DNA of 64,000 nt, from positions 62,001-126,000 of the forward strand of contig NZ_SPDV01000012.1 of the NCBI RefSeq assembly GCF_004564275.1. The letters are read 5' to 3'. The first letter of the stretch is position 1. Every line of letters starts with the position of its first letter. A model generated the notes under the pieces. It saw only the letters and a list, made by a program, of their open reading frames with translations. It searched no databases and was not told the DNA's origin. Shown in pieces: positions 20,368 through 28,093 of this stretch. Source of the DNA: Sphingomonas parva (ex Maeng et al. 2020) (GTDB lineage Bacteria; Pseudomonadota; Alphaproteobacteria; Sphingomonadales; Sphingomonadaceae). Made by a program: the position numbers and the translations under genes.

Positions 20368-21624
20368 ATGTTAGAGGCCGCCGCGATGGCCAGTCCCGCT
20401 CCCCAGTCCGCCCCGATCGTCACTCTCGCCGAGGTGGAGGCGGCCGCCCGCCGGATCGAGGGCGCTGTGATGCACACGCCGACCCTGCTCAGCCGAACCC
20501 TCTCCGAGGTCACCGGCGCGACCGTCTACGTGAAGTTCGAGAACCTTCAGTTCACTGCCGCCTACAAGGAGCGCGGCGCGCTCAACAAGTTGCTGCTGAT
20601 GGACGAGGCGACCCGCTCCCGCGGCGTGATCGCCGCCTCGGCGGGCAATCACGCCCAGGCAGTCGCCTATCACGGCCGTCGGCTCGGCGTTCCGGTGACG
20701 ATCGTGATGCCGACCGCGACTCCCACCATCAAGGTGATGCAGACCGAGGGGCACGGCGCCCAGATCGTCCTCCACGGCGACAGCTTCGACGATGCCTATA
20801 CCCACGCGCTGCGGCTCGAGCAGGAGCGCGGCCTCACCTTCGTTCATCCGTTCGACGATCCGCAGGTCATTGCCGGCCAGGGGACGGTCGCGCTCGAGAT
20901 GCTGGCCGATGCGCCGGAGATCGACACCCTGATCGTTCCGATCGGCGGCGGCGGCCTCGTCTCCGGCGTCGGCATCGCCACCCGTGCGCTTCGCCCCGAC
21001 ATCGAGATCATCGGCGTCCAGACCGAATTCTATCCGTCGATGTATTGCCGGATCAGCGGCAAGGAGCTGCCGTCCGCGGGCGACACGATCGCCGAGGGCA
21101 TCGCGGTGAAGAAGCCGGGCGCCACGACCGCCGAAATCATCCGCGGCGTCGTCGACGACATCCTTCTCGTCCCCGAGCGCGACATCGAGACCGCGGTCAG
21201 CCTCTACCTGCAGATCGAGAAGACGGTCGCGGAAGGCGCGGGCGCGAGCGGCCTCGCCGCCCTGCTCAGCCATCGCGAGCGTTTTGCCGGCAGGAACGTC
21301 GGCCTGATCCTCACCGGCGGCAACATCGACACGCGGCTGCTGGCCACGGTGCTGCTGCGCGATCTCGCCCGCTCGGGGCGGATGGCCCGGCTGCGCATCC
21401 AGCTGCAGGACGTGCCGGGTGCGCTGTTCCGGGTCGTGCGGCTGTTCGACGAGCATCGCGTCAACATCATCGAGGTCTATCACCAGCGCGTGTTCACCAC
21501 GCTGCCGGCCAAGGACACGTCGATCGAGATCGAGTGCGAGGCGCGCGATGCCGATCAGTTGAAGGCGCTTGTCGACGGGCTCGGTCAGGCGGGGTTCAAC
21601 GTCCAGCCGGTAGAGATTCACTAG
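20368..21624 (+). CDS. ilvA: Threonine ammonia-lyase, ACT-domain type
   Basis: 418 residues. The PLP lysine is in FTAAYKERGALNKL, with SAGNHAQ and PIGGGGLVSGV binding the cofactor. A C-terminal ACT domain (about residues 335-418) begins at ARLRIQLQDVPGALFRVV. The single short ACT domain and total length match the catabolic TdcB/threonine dehydratase type rather than the long biosynthetic IlvA with two regulatory ACT-like repeats, though either name is used. It deaminates threonine to 2-oxobutyrate for isoleucine synthesis. AGAAGGA 8 bases before the ATG at 20368 supports the start. Confidence 0.9.
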   Translation: MLEAAAMASPAPQSAPIVTLAEVEAAARRIEGAVMHTPTLLSRTLSEVTGATVYVKFENLQFTAAYKERGALNKLLLMDEATRSRGVIAASAGNHAQAVAYHGRRLGVPVTIVMPTATPTIKVMQTEGHGAQIVLHGDSFDDAYTHALRLEQERGLTFVHPFDDPQVIAGQGTVALEMLADAPEIDTLIVPIGGGGLVSGVGIATRALRPDIEIIGVQTEFYPSMYCRISGKELPSAGDTIAEGIAVKKPGATTAEIIRGVVDDILLVPERDIETAVSLYLQIEKTVAEGAGASGLAALLSHRERFAGRNVGLILTGGNIDTRLLATVLLRDLARSGRMARLRIQLQDVPGALFRVVRLFDEHRVNIIEVYHQRVFTTLPAKDTSIEIECEARDADQLKALVDGLGQAGFNVQPVEIH

Positions 21625-21644
21625 GCGATCGTCCCACGCTGGAA

Positions 21645-21668
21645 CGGCTTGGGGCCGTCTCCGTTTTT
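21645..21668 (+). terminator. Candidate terminator after ilvA
   Basis: A short stem (ACGGC-ttggg-GCCGT) followed shortly by CCGTTTTTA. It is 20 bases past the ilvA stop. The stem is short, so confidence is moderate. Confidence 0.45.
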
Positions 21669-21747
21669 AGCGTAGCATGTTCTTTCCAACGGGCCTGGAA
21701 GCCGCATACAAGTCGCCGCAACCAGGCCTTGAACATCCGGAGCCACG

Positions 21748-22521
21748 TTGAGCGCACCTTTCCGCTTTCCCCGCTTCTTCGTGACGAGCCCTGCGCCGTG
21801 CCCCTATCTGCCGGGCAAGACGGAGCGGAAGGTGTTCACGGAGCTGACCGGACATCATGCGGCCGAGCTCAACGACGCGCTCGGCCGGATCGGCTTCCGG
21901 CGCAGCCAGGCCGTCGCCTATCGTCCGTCCTGCCTCGATTGCACCGCCTGCGTGTCGGTGCGGGTCGTCGCCAACGAGTTCCAGCCCAACGGCACCCAGC
22001 GGCGCATGCTGCGCCGGCATGCCGATCTTGAGGTCACCGCCTGCAAGCCCTGGGCAACCGAAGAGCAATATGAGCTGCTTCGCCGCTACCTGAAGAGCCG
22101 CCATCCGGACGGCGGCATGGTCGGCATGGACGAGAGCGACTTTGCCGACATGGTCGAGCAAAGCCCGGTCAAGACCTACGTCATCGAATATCGCGAGCCG
22201 GCCGTCGACGGAAAGCCGGGGCGGCTGGTCGGCGCCTGCCTGACCGATCAGCAGGGTGACGGCCTGTCGATGATCTACAGCTTCTTCGAGCCGGAGGACG
22301 AGACCCGGCCCGGCCTCGGCACCTACATCATCCTCGATCACATCGTGCGCGCCGGCCGCGCCGGCCTGCCCTACGTCTATCTCGGCTATTGGGTCGGCAG
22401 CTCGCGGCGCATGGCCTACAAGTCGCGCTTCCGGCCGCTCGAGAAGCTGGGCCCCAACGGCTGGCACCGCTTCGATCCGGACCAGGCCGAGCTGCCGCTG
22501 GTGTCGCCGAAGGCTTCGTAA
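21748..22521 (+). CDS. bpt: Aspartate/glutamate leucyl(arginyl)transferase Bpt
   Basis: 257 residues, starting at a TTG (21748). Family motifs include [16 protein letters not shown], the cysteine pair [22 protein letters not shown], and the C-terminal [21 protein letters not shown]. Bpt transfers leucine from tRNA to N-terminal Asp or Glu, marking proteins for ClpS-ClpAP in the N-degron pathway; related Ate enzymes use arginine. The length fits the family. No ATG offers a better N-terminus, and only a weak CCGGAG precedes the TTG. Confidence 0.92.
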   Translation: MSAPFRFPRFFVTSPAPCPYLPGKTERKVFTELTGHHAAELNDALGRIGFRRSQAVAYRPSCLDCTACVSVRVVANEFQPNGTQRRMLRRHADLEVTACKPWATEEQYELLRRYLKSRHPDGGMVGMDESDFADMVEQSPVKTYVIEYREPAVDGKPGRLVGACLTDQQGDGLSMIYSFFEPEDETRPGLGTYIILDHIVRAGRAGLPYVYLGYWVGSSRRMAYKSRFRPLEKLGPNGWHRFDPDQAELPLVSPKAS

Positions 22522-22544
22522 GCGGACCGGCGCTGCGACGGTCG

Positions 22545-23219
22545 TCAGGGTCCGTCGGGGGCGACCGAGCTCTTCAGCAACATCCTTGCGACCCGCTCGG
22601 CCTGCGGCTGCGGCAGCTTCGCCACCGCCTCGTGCATCGCCGCGGCGCCGCGGCAAAGCTGGGCGGGCGTTGCGGCAGCCCGAAACTCCCGGTCCAGCAG
22701 CATCTTCTGCACCGGAACATCCGGCTGGATCTTCTCGATCGCCGCGATCCAGGCCGTGAGATCTTCAGCGTTCGGGTCGGGCGCCGCGGTTTTCCCCGCA
22801 GCCGGGCGGGCGGCCTCGATCAGGGCGGCGCCATATTCGTCGAGACCCGCGACGGGCAGCGCCGGCAGCATCTCCGTGCTGAACAGCCCGCGATCGCCGA
22901 CCCTGGCGCAGACCTGCACGTCCTTGCGTTCCACCGCACGCAGAAGCGCGGCCTGGCGGGCCTCCAGCGCGAGGATCGTGGCCGGCGGCGCGGCGACGAT
23001 GCTCTCGCGGTGCGACTGGAGGAAGCGCTGCATGCCGGCGTGAACCAGCGGCGCCGTCTCCCGAATGGACTTGCCGGCAAGGCTTGCTGCCAGCGTGCCG
23101 TGATCGGCGGGAAAGTTGCGTCGCAGCGCATCCATCGTCGCGGGCGCCGGAGAAGGCGCTTGGGCTTGCGCCGCCGCGATTGCGCCGCCCGCGAGCAGCA
23201 TGGCGAGAAGACTCTTCAT
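22545..23219 (-). CDS. Secreted protein of unknown function
   Basis: 224 residues from the ATG at 23219, with a signal peptide (MKSLLAMLLAGGAIAAAQAQA). The mature part is Ala-rich and mostly helical with no motif I recognise. It has two cysteines (in QVCARVG and AQLCRGAA) that could form a disulfide. The gene is convergent with bpt, 23 bases between stops, and divergent from the TonB receptor. Codon use is like its neighbours, so it is likely real. Confidence 0.65.
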   Translation of the reverse strand: MKSLLAMLLAGGAIAAAQAQAPSPAPATMDALRRNFPADHGTLAASLAGKSIRETAPLVHAGMQRFLQSHRESIVAAPPATILALEARQAALLRAVERKDVQVCARVGDRGLFSTEMLPALPVAGLDEYGAALIEAARPAAGKTAAPDPNAEDLTAWIAAIEKIQPDVPVQKMLLDREFRAAATPAQLCRGAAAMHEAVAKLPQPQAERVARMLLKSSVAPDGP

Positions 23220-23529
23220 CGGGACCTCTTTCCCACTCTGTTTCCCGGAGCTTAGCGGCGCGCACGACGGCGACAAGGATGTTGAGCGGACGGCCAAGCA
23301 AACCACCTCCCGCGAAGGCCGTTTGACCGGCGCCGCTCCGGCGCTGGTGATGCTCTCAGCGGCACAGGCCTCGAATCAAGAAGGTCCAGCAAAGCGGCAA
23401 TAGGCGCCGGTGCTTCGGCGGGCGGCGGCTGTCCAGCGCCGGCACGGGCGGCCGTGCGCCAGTGCGGCGTCCGACCAGGCAAGAAGCAGCGAGGAAAAAT
23501 GCTGCACTGCACCGTGGAAATAGTGGCTT

Positions 23530-23541
23530 GACACCGGTGTC
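23530..23541. promoter_or_regulatory. Operator 1, perfect 12-bp palindrome GACACCGGTGTC
   Basis: A perfect even palindrome centred on CpG-rich CCGG, typical in form of LacI-family operators. It overlaps a consensus -35 hexamer TTGACA (23528-23533), so binding here would block RNA polymerase. The locus encodes its own LacI regulator at 36662. Confidence 0.7.
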
Positions 23542-23561
23542 TCAACCGCAAGACAGTGCGA

Positions 23562-23573
23562 GACACCGGTGTC
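23562..23573. promoter_or_regulatory. Operator 2, perfect 12-bp palindrome GACACCGGTGTC
   Basis: An identical copy 32 bases (about three helical turns) downstream of operator 1; here the symmetry extends to 14 bp (AGACACCGGTGTCT). It would lie close to or past the transcription start implied by the TTGACA at 23528. I found no other copy in the window. Confidence 0.7.
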
Positions 23574-23641
23574 TTAGTGGCCGACAGACTCAAATGAGCA
23601 GGCGGGGACATGCGGTGAGATCGGTATGGGGAGGATCATCC

Positions 23642-26551
23642 ATGCGCAAAGTTCGCTCGTATCTGTTGAGCGCCACCGCCCTCGGACTCGCGGGCATCGC
23701 CTTCCACGCTCCGGCGTTCGCACAGGCTACGTCCGGCGGAGATCCCGCCGGCGAAGCCGTCCAGTCGGGTGATCCGGCGGCAGGAGAGGCCGCTGACGCG
23801 GCCGAGCCCGCCGGCGCGGAGGATTCGGGCGAGATCGTCGTCACCGGCTTTCGCGGCAGTCTCGAGCGTGCGCTCAACCTCAAGCGCAACAGCAATGCCG
23901 TGGTCGACACGATCGTCGCCGAGGACATAGCCAAGTTCCCCGACAACAACCTCGCGGAATCGATCGCCCGCGTGCCCGGCGTGACGATCACGCGTGACGG
24001 CGGCGAGGGCCGCAACATCTCGGTCCGTGGCCTCGGCGCCGAATTCACCCGGGTGCGCATCAACGGCATCGAGGCGCAGGCGACCACCGGATCGAACCGC
24101 GGCCGCGGCTTCGACTTCAACGTCTTCGCCTCGGAGCTGTTCAACCAGATCGACGTCCGCAAGACGCCCTCGGCCAGCGTCGAGGAAGGGTCGCTCGGCG
24201 CCACCGTCGACCTCCACACCGCGCGCCCGTTCGATTCGAAGCGCAACGTGCTCGCCGTCTCCGCCCAGGCCGGCTACAACGATCTTTCGAAGCAGGTCGA
24301 TCCGCGCTTCGCCGTTCTCGGGAGCGCCCGCTGGGAGACCGGGGTCGGCGAGTTCGGAGTCTCGGCCTCGCTCGCTTATTCCGAGAAGACGACGCTGCAG
24401 AACGGCGTCTCCACGGTCGGCTGGCAGCAGGGCAATGCCGACGGCGGGTTCTGCAATCCGGCGACCCGGCCCGTGCTCTGCGCGGGCACCAATCTCCCCG
24501 CCTATAACGTCGCCAGCCAGGCGACGACGCGCTACCCCCGGTTCCTGCGCTATCAGGACTATAATCTCGAGACCAAGCGGACCGGCGTGACCGGCTCGCT
24601 GCAGTGGCGGCCCGGCCCGCAGACGCTGCTGACCTTCGATGCGCTGTTCTCAAAGTTCAAGGGCGTGCGCAACGAGCGCCAGCTCGAATCGATCTCGCTC
24701 AGCCGCCCTGCGAGCACCGGGGGCAAGCCGGAGGTGGTGGTCCGCGACCTCGAAGTCGACGAGAACGGGACCGCCGTCTACATGGCCCTCGACAATGTCG
24801 ATATCCGCTCGGAAAACTACATCGACAAATACGATACCACCTTCCAGCAATACACCGTCCACCTCGAGCATGAGTTCAGCGATCGCTTCAGCATGAGCGT
24901 GCTGGGCGGCTACGTGAACAACGACTTCGACAATTTCTACGATCTGATCGCGCAGATGGATCGGCAGAACGTCGACGGCTATTCGTACGACATGCGCGAG
25001 ACGGGGATGAACTTTCCCGCCATCAACTACGGCTTCGATGTCACCAATCCGGCCAACTGGTACATCGGACCGGTGGTCACGGCGGCCGGCGGGACCGGCG
25101 CCAGCGGCCCCGACATCCGGCTCCGGCCGAACTGGAACGACAATACCTATCGCACCGCGCAGATCGATCTCAGCTACAAGCTCAACGACAATCTGACCCT
25201 CAGCGGCGGCTTGCAGCACAAGCATTACGATTTCGACGCGCGTGGCCAGCGCTTCGCCGCCGGCGAGACCAACATCCCGGCGCTGCCGGCCGGCACCACG
25301 GTTGCGGGGGTCACCGAGCTCTATTGCGGCTACGACGGCTTGCCCCTCCCGGCCGGCACCGATCGCTGCTGGCTGACGCCCAACCTCGACGCCATCGCCT
25401 CCGCCTACGGCGTGTTCAGCGGCAATCCGCGCTTCGCGCTGTCGGCCACGTCGCCGAGCGCCCGCGGCGACAACCGGACGGTCGGCGAGCGCGATACCGG
25501 CGGCTACATCCAGCTCGCCTTCAACTTCGAGCTCGCCGGCATGCCGGTGCGCGGCGACATCGGATACCGCCGGGTCCACACCCGGCAGCAATCGGGTTTC
25601 TACGCGACCGTGCCGACGACGGTGAACCCGAGCGGCTTCGAATGGACGACGGTCGGTCGCTCCTACGATGACGACCTTCCGTCGATGAACCTGGTGCTCG
25701 AGCCGTCGCGCGACGTCCTGCTCCGCTTCGGCGCGGCGAAGGTGATGGCGCGGCCTGGTCTCGCCAGCATCTCGGCCGCGACCAACGTGTCGGTGGCCGG
25801 TGCGTCGCGTTCGGTCTCGACCGGCAATCCGTTCCTGGAACCCTATCGCGCGACGACATTCGACGTCGCCGCCGAATGGTATCCGGCACGCGGCTCGATC
25901 CTCTCGGCCGGCCTGTTCTACAAGGACATCTCGACCTACGTGCAGAACGTGACCGTCCAGGGCACGTTCGCGTCGACCGGGCTGCCGGACTCGCTGATCG
26001 CCGGCACGGGCCTCACGCCCGCCGACCAGTTCCAGATCTCGAACGTGATCAACACCCCGGGCGGACCGCTCAAGGGCCTGGAGCTCAACCTGCAGCAGGC
26101 GCTCACCTTCCTGCCCGGCTTCCTGGCCAATTTCGGCGTGCTGGCCAACTACACCTACGTCGACGCCGACATCGACTACATCACCAGTACGACCAACGGC
26201 TCGGTCGTCACCGTGACGCAGCCGCTGCTCAACCTGTCGAAGAACGCGTTCAACGCGACCGTCTATTACGAGGACGGCCCCTTCCAGGCGCGCGTCTCGG
26301 CCAATTACCGGGACAACTACCTGACGTCGGTGCCGGCGGGCTTCAACACCGACGTGGGGGGATCGAAATCCTCCACCTATGTGGACGCCTCGATCTCCTA
26401 CCGGATCTTCGACAACCTGACGCTCAGCCTCGAAGGCATCAACCTCACCAACGAGCCGACCATCTCGTACACGGACTCGGTCGCCCAACGTGTCGGCGAC
26501 TATTTCCAGAGCGGGCGGCAGTTCTACGCCGGCGTCCGCTACAGCTTCTGA
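23642..26551 (+). CDS. TonB-dependent receptor (TIGR01782-like), probable pectin-oligosaccharide importer
   Basis: 969 residues. A signal peptide (to about residue 28) and an acidic Ala-rich linker precede a TonB-box-like EIVVTGFRGSL and the plug (about residues 75-200: AEDIAKFPDNNLAESIARVP, VSVRGL-type loop). A 22-stranded barrel follows, ending in aromatic Phe (AGVRYSF). This subfamily is expanded in Caulobacter, Xanthomonas and sphingomonads and often takes up plant oligosaccharides. The start at 23642 has GGGAGGAT upstream. First gene of the locus and downstream of the twin operators, so substrate induction through the LacI protein is inferred. Confidence 0.93.
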   Translation: MRKVRSYLLSATALGLAGIAFHAPAFAQATSGGDPAGEAVQSGDPAAGEAADAAEPAGAEDSGEIVVTGFRGSLERALNLKRNSNAVVDTIVAEDIAKFPDNNLAESIARVPGVTITRDGGEGRNISVRGLGAEFTRVRINGIEAQATTGSNRGRGFDFNVFASELFNQIDVRKTPSASVEEGSLGATVDLHTARPFDSKRNVLAVSAQAGYNDLSKQVDPRFAVLGSARWETGVGEFGVSASLAYSEKTTLQNGVSTVGWQQGNADGGFCNPATRPVLCAGTNLPAYNVASQATTRYPRFLRYQDYNLETKRTGVTGSLQWRPGPQTLLTFDALFSKFKGVRNERQLESISLSRPASTGGKPEVVVRDLEVDENGTAVYMALDNVDIRSENYIDKYDTTFQQYTVHLEHEFSDRFSMSVLGGYVNNDFDNFYDLIAQMDRQNVDGYSYDMRETGMNFPAINYGFDVTNPANWYIGPVVTAAGGTGASGPDIRLRPNWNDNTYRTAQIDLSYKLNDNLTLSGGLQHKHYDFDARGQRFAAGETNIPALPAGTTVAGVTELYCGYDGLPLPAGTDRCWLTPNLDAIASAYGVFSGNPRFALSATSPSARGDNRTVGERDTGGYIQLAFNFELAGMPVRGDIGYRRVHTRQQSGFYATVPTTVNPSGFEWTTVGRSYDDDLPSMNLVLEPSRDVLLRFGAAKVMARPGLASISAATNVSVAGASRSVSTGNPFLEPYRATTFDVAAEWYPARGSILSAGLFYKDISTYVQNVTVQGTFASTGLPDSLIAGTGLTPADQFQISNVINTPGGPLKGLELNLQQALTFLPGFLANFGVLANYTYVDADIDYITSTTNGSVVTVTQPLLNLSKNAFNATVYYEDGPFQARVSANYRDNYLTSVPAGFNTDVGGSKSSTYVDASISYRIFDNLTLSLEGINLTNEPTISYTDSVAQRVGDYFQSGRQFYAGVRYSF

Positions 26552-26563
26552 GGCCTCCCGCTG

Positions 26564-26598
26564 CCGCGGCGTCCCTTCAGGGGGACGCCGCGGTCTTT
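26564..26598 (+). terminator. Strong hairpin between TonB receptor and GH28 gene
   Basis: A perfect 12-bp stem, CCGCGGCGTCCC / GGGACGCCGCGG with a 6-base loop, followed by TCTTTG, 12 bases past the receptor stop. It could be a partial terminator or a 3' stabiliser that makes receptor mRNA more abundant than the downstream enzymes. Confidence 0.7.
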
Positions 26599-26620
26599 GT
26601 CTCGAAGAGGGTCCGGAACG

Positions 26621-28072
26621 ATGCCAATCGACTCCATTCGTACCAATCGGCGGAGCTTTCTGGGTGGAACGTGCTGCGCGGTCGCGATCCTGAGCCTGGG
26701 AGGCGGCGCGACGGCGGCGTCCGGCGCCGACCCGGCCTGGGCTGAGGCCGCAGCCATCCGCCGGCGAATCCGGCCGCCGCGTTTTCCGCGCGCGAACCGC
26801 TTCACGCCCCAGCAATTCGGAGGCGTGCCAGACGGCAGGACGCTCGCCACCGAAGCCTTCGCCAAAGCGATCGCCGCCGCCTCGCGGGCGCCGGGCGGCG
26901 GACGTGTCGTGGTCGAGGGCGGGGTCTGGCTCACCGGTCCCATTCACCTACGCTCGAACGTCGAACTCCATGTCGATCGCGACAGCATCATCCGCTTCGC
27001 ACGCGATCCCGCGCTCTACTTCCCTCCGGTGCTCACCCGCATGGAAGGCAATGAGCTGATGGGCATCTCCCCCTTCATCTACGCGCTCGACTGCGAGAAC
27101 GTGGCGATCACCGGTCATGGCGTGCTCGACGGCCAGGCGGACCGCGAGCATTGGTGGAACTGGACGCGCAGCCCCGCCGACGGGTCCGAGCGGCCGGGCG
27201 CGCGGCTGAAGCGCCTCGCCGAGGAGCAGGTGCCCGTTGCGAAGCGCGTCTTCGGGCCCGGCTCGACGATCCGGCCGCAATTCATCCAGCCCTATCGCTG
27301 TCGCAACGTGCTGATCGAGAACGTGACGATCATCCGGTCGCCGATGTGGGAGATCCACCCGGTCGAATGCGAGAACGTGACGATCCGAGGCGTCACGATC
27401 TCGAGTCATGGGCCGAACAACGACGGCTGCGATCCCGAAAGCTGCCGCGACGTGCTGATCGAGAACTGCCTGTTCGACACGGGCGACGATTGCATCGCGA
27501 TCAAGTCCGGCCGCAACGCCGACGGGCGCCGACTGAAGCGGCCGACCGAGAATGTGATCGTCTCGGGCTGCACCTTCGCGGACGGACATGGCGGCGTGAC
27601 CCTCGGCAGCGAGATCACCGGCGGCGTGCGCAACGTGTTCGTCGAGAATTGCCGGATGGACAGCCCCCAGCTCAACACGGCGATCCGTTTCAAGAACAAT
27701 GCGGCGCGCGGCGGCACGCTGGAAAACATCCACGTCCGGGACGTCACGGTGGGGCAGGTCGGCCGGGCGGCGATCACGATCGACTACAATTACGGCGAAG
27801 GCGCCAAGGGCGCCTACACCCCCGTCTTCAGGGGACTGACCGTCGAGCGGATGGTGGTCGGCCGCTGCCAGCGCGTGCTCGACCTGCAGGGCTTCGCCCA
27901 CGCCCCGATCCGCGACATCCGGCTCGTCGATTGCACGATCGTCCGCGCCGCCGAGCCCGACATCGTCAGCCATGTCGAGGGCCTGCGCTACGAGAACGTG
28001 CGGCGCAACGGGGAGGCGGTGACCGGGCCCACGCCCGGAGCGGCGGTCGAGCCCGCCGACATGTCGGGCTGA
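26621..28072 (+). CDS. Glycoside hydrolase family 28 (polygalacturonase-type), Tat-exported
   Basis: 483 residues. The N-terminus TNRRSFLGG followed by a hydrophobic stretch is a twin-arginine signal, implying export of the folded enzyme. The right-handed beta-helix carries all GH28 catalytic blocks: GPNNDGCDPES (Asp), DTGDDCIAIKSG (Asp-Asp) and ADGHGGVTLGSE (His), plus IRFKNNAARGG in the substrate-binding RxK position. The insertions and size resemble exo-acting bacterial polygalacturonases. It probably trims galacturonate chains in the periplasm after uptake. Followed by an esterase 21 bases downstream. Confidence 0.92.
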   Translation: MPIDSIRTNRRSFLGGTCCAVAILSLGGGATAASGADPAWAEAAAIRRRIRPPRFPRANRFTPQQFGGVPDGRTLATEAFAKAIAAASRAPGGGRVVVEGGVWLTGPIHLRSNVELHVDRDSIIRFARDPALYFPPVLTRMEGNELMGISPFIYALDCENVAITGHGVLDGQADREHWWNWTRSPADGSERPGARLKRLAEEQVPVAKRVFGPGSTIRPQFIQPYRCRNVLIENVTIIRSPMWEIHPVECENVTIRGVTISSHGPNNDGCDPESCRDVLIENCLFDTGDDCIAIKSGRNADGRRLKRPTENVIVSGCTFADGHGGVTLGSEITGGVRNVFVENCRMDSPQLNTAIRFKNNAARGGTLENIHVRDVTVGQVGRAAITIDYNYGEGAKGAYTPVFRGLTVERMVVGRCQRVLDLQGFAHAPIRDIRLVDCTIVRAAEPDIVSHVEGLRYENVRRNGEAVTGPTPGAAVEPADMSG

Positions 28073-28093
28073 GGGAGAGGAGGGATGATCGCC

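Larger units (their letters stand above)
23220..23641. promoter_or_regulatory. 422-base intergenic control region of the pectin locus
   Basis: This is the only gene-free stretch above 300 bases. The left ~290 bases should contain the promoter of the leftward secreted-protein gene; I recognise no gene or RNA in it. The right part contains a -35-like TTGACA at 23528 within a palindrome, a second palindrome 32 bases later, and the GGGAGGAT ribosome site just before the receptor ATG at 23642. Confidence 0.6.
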
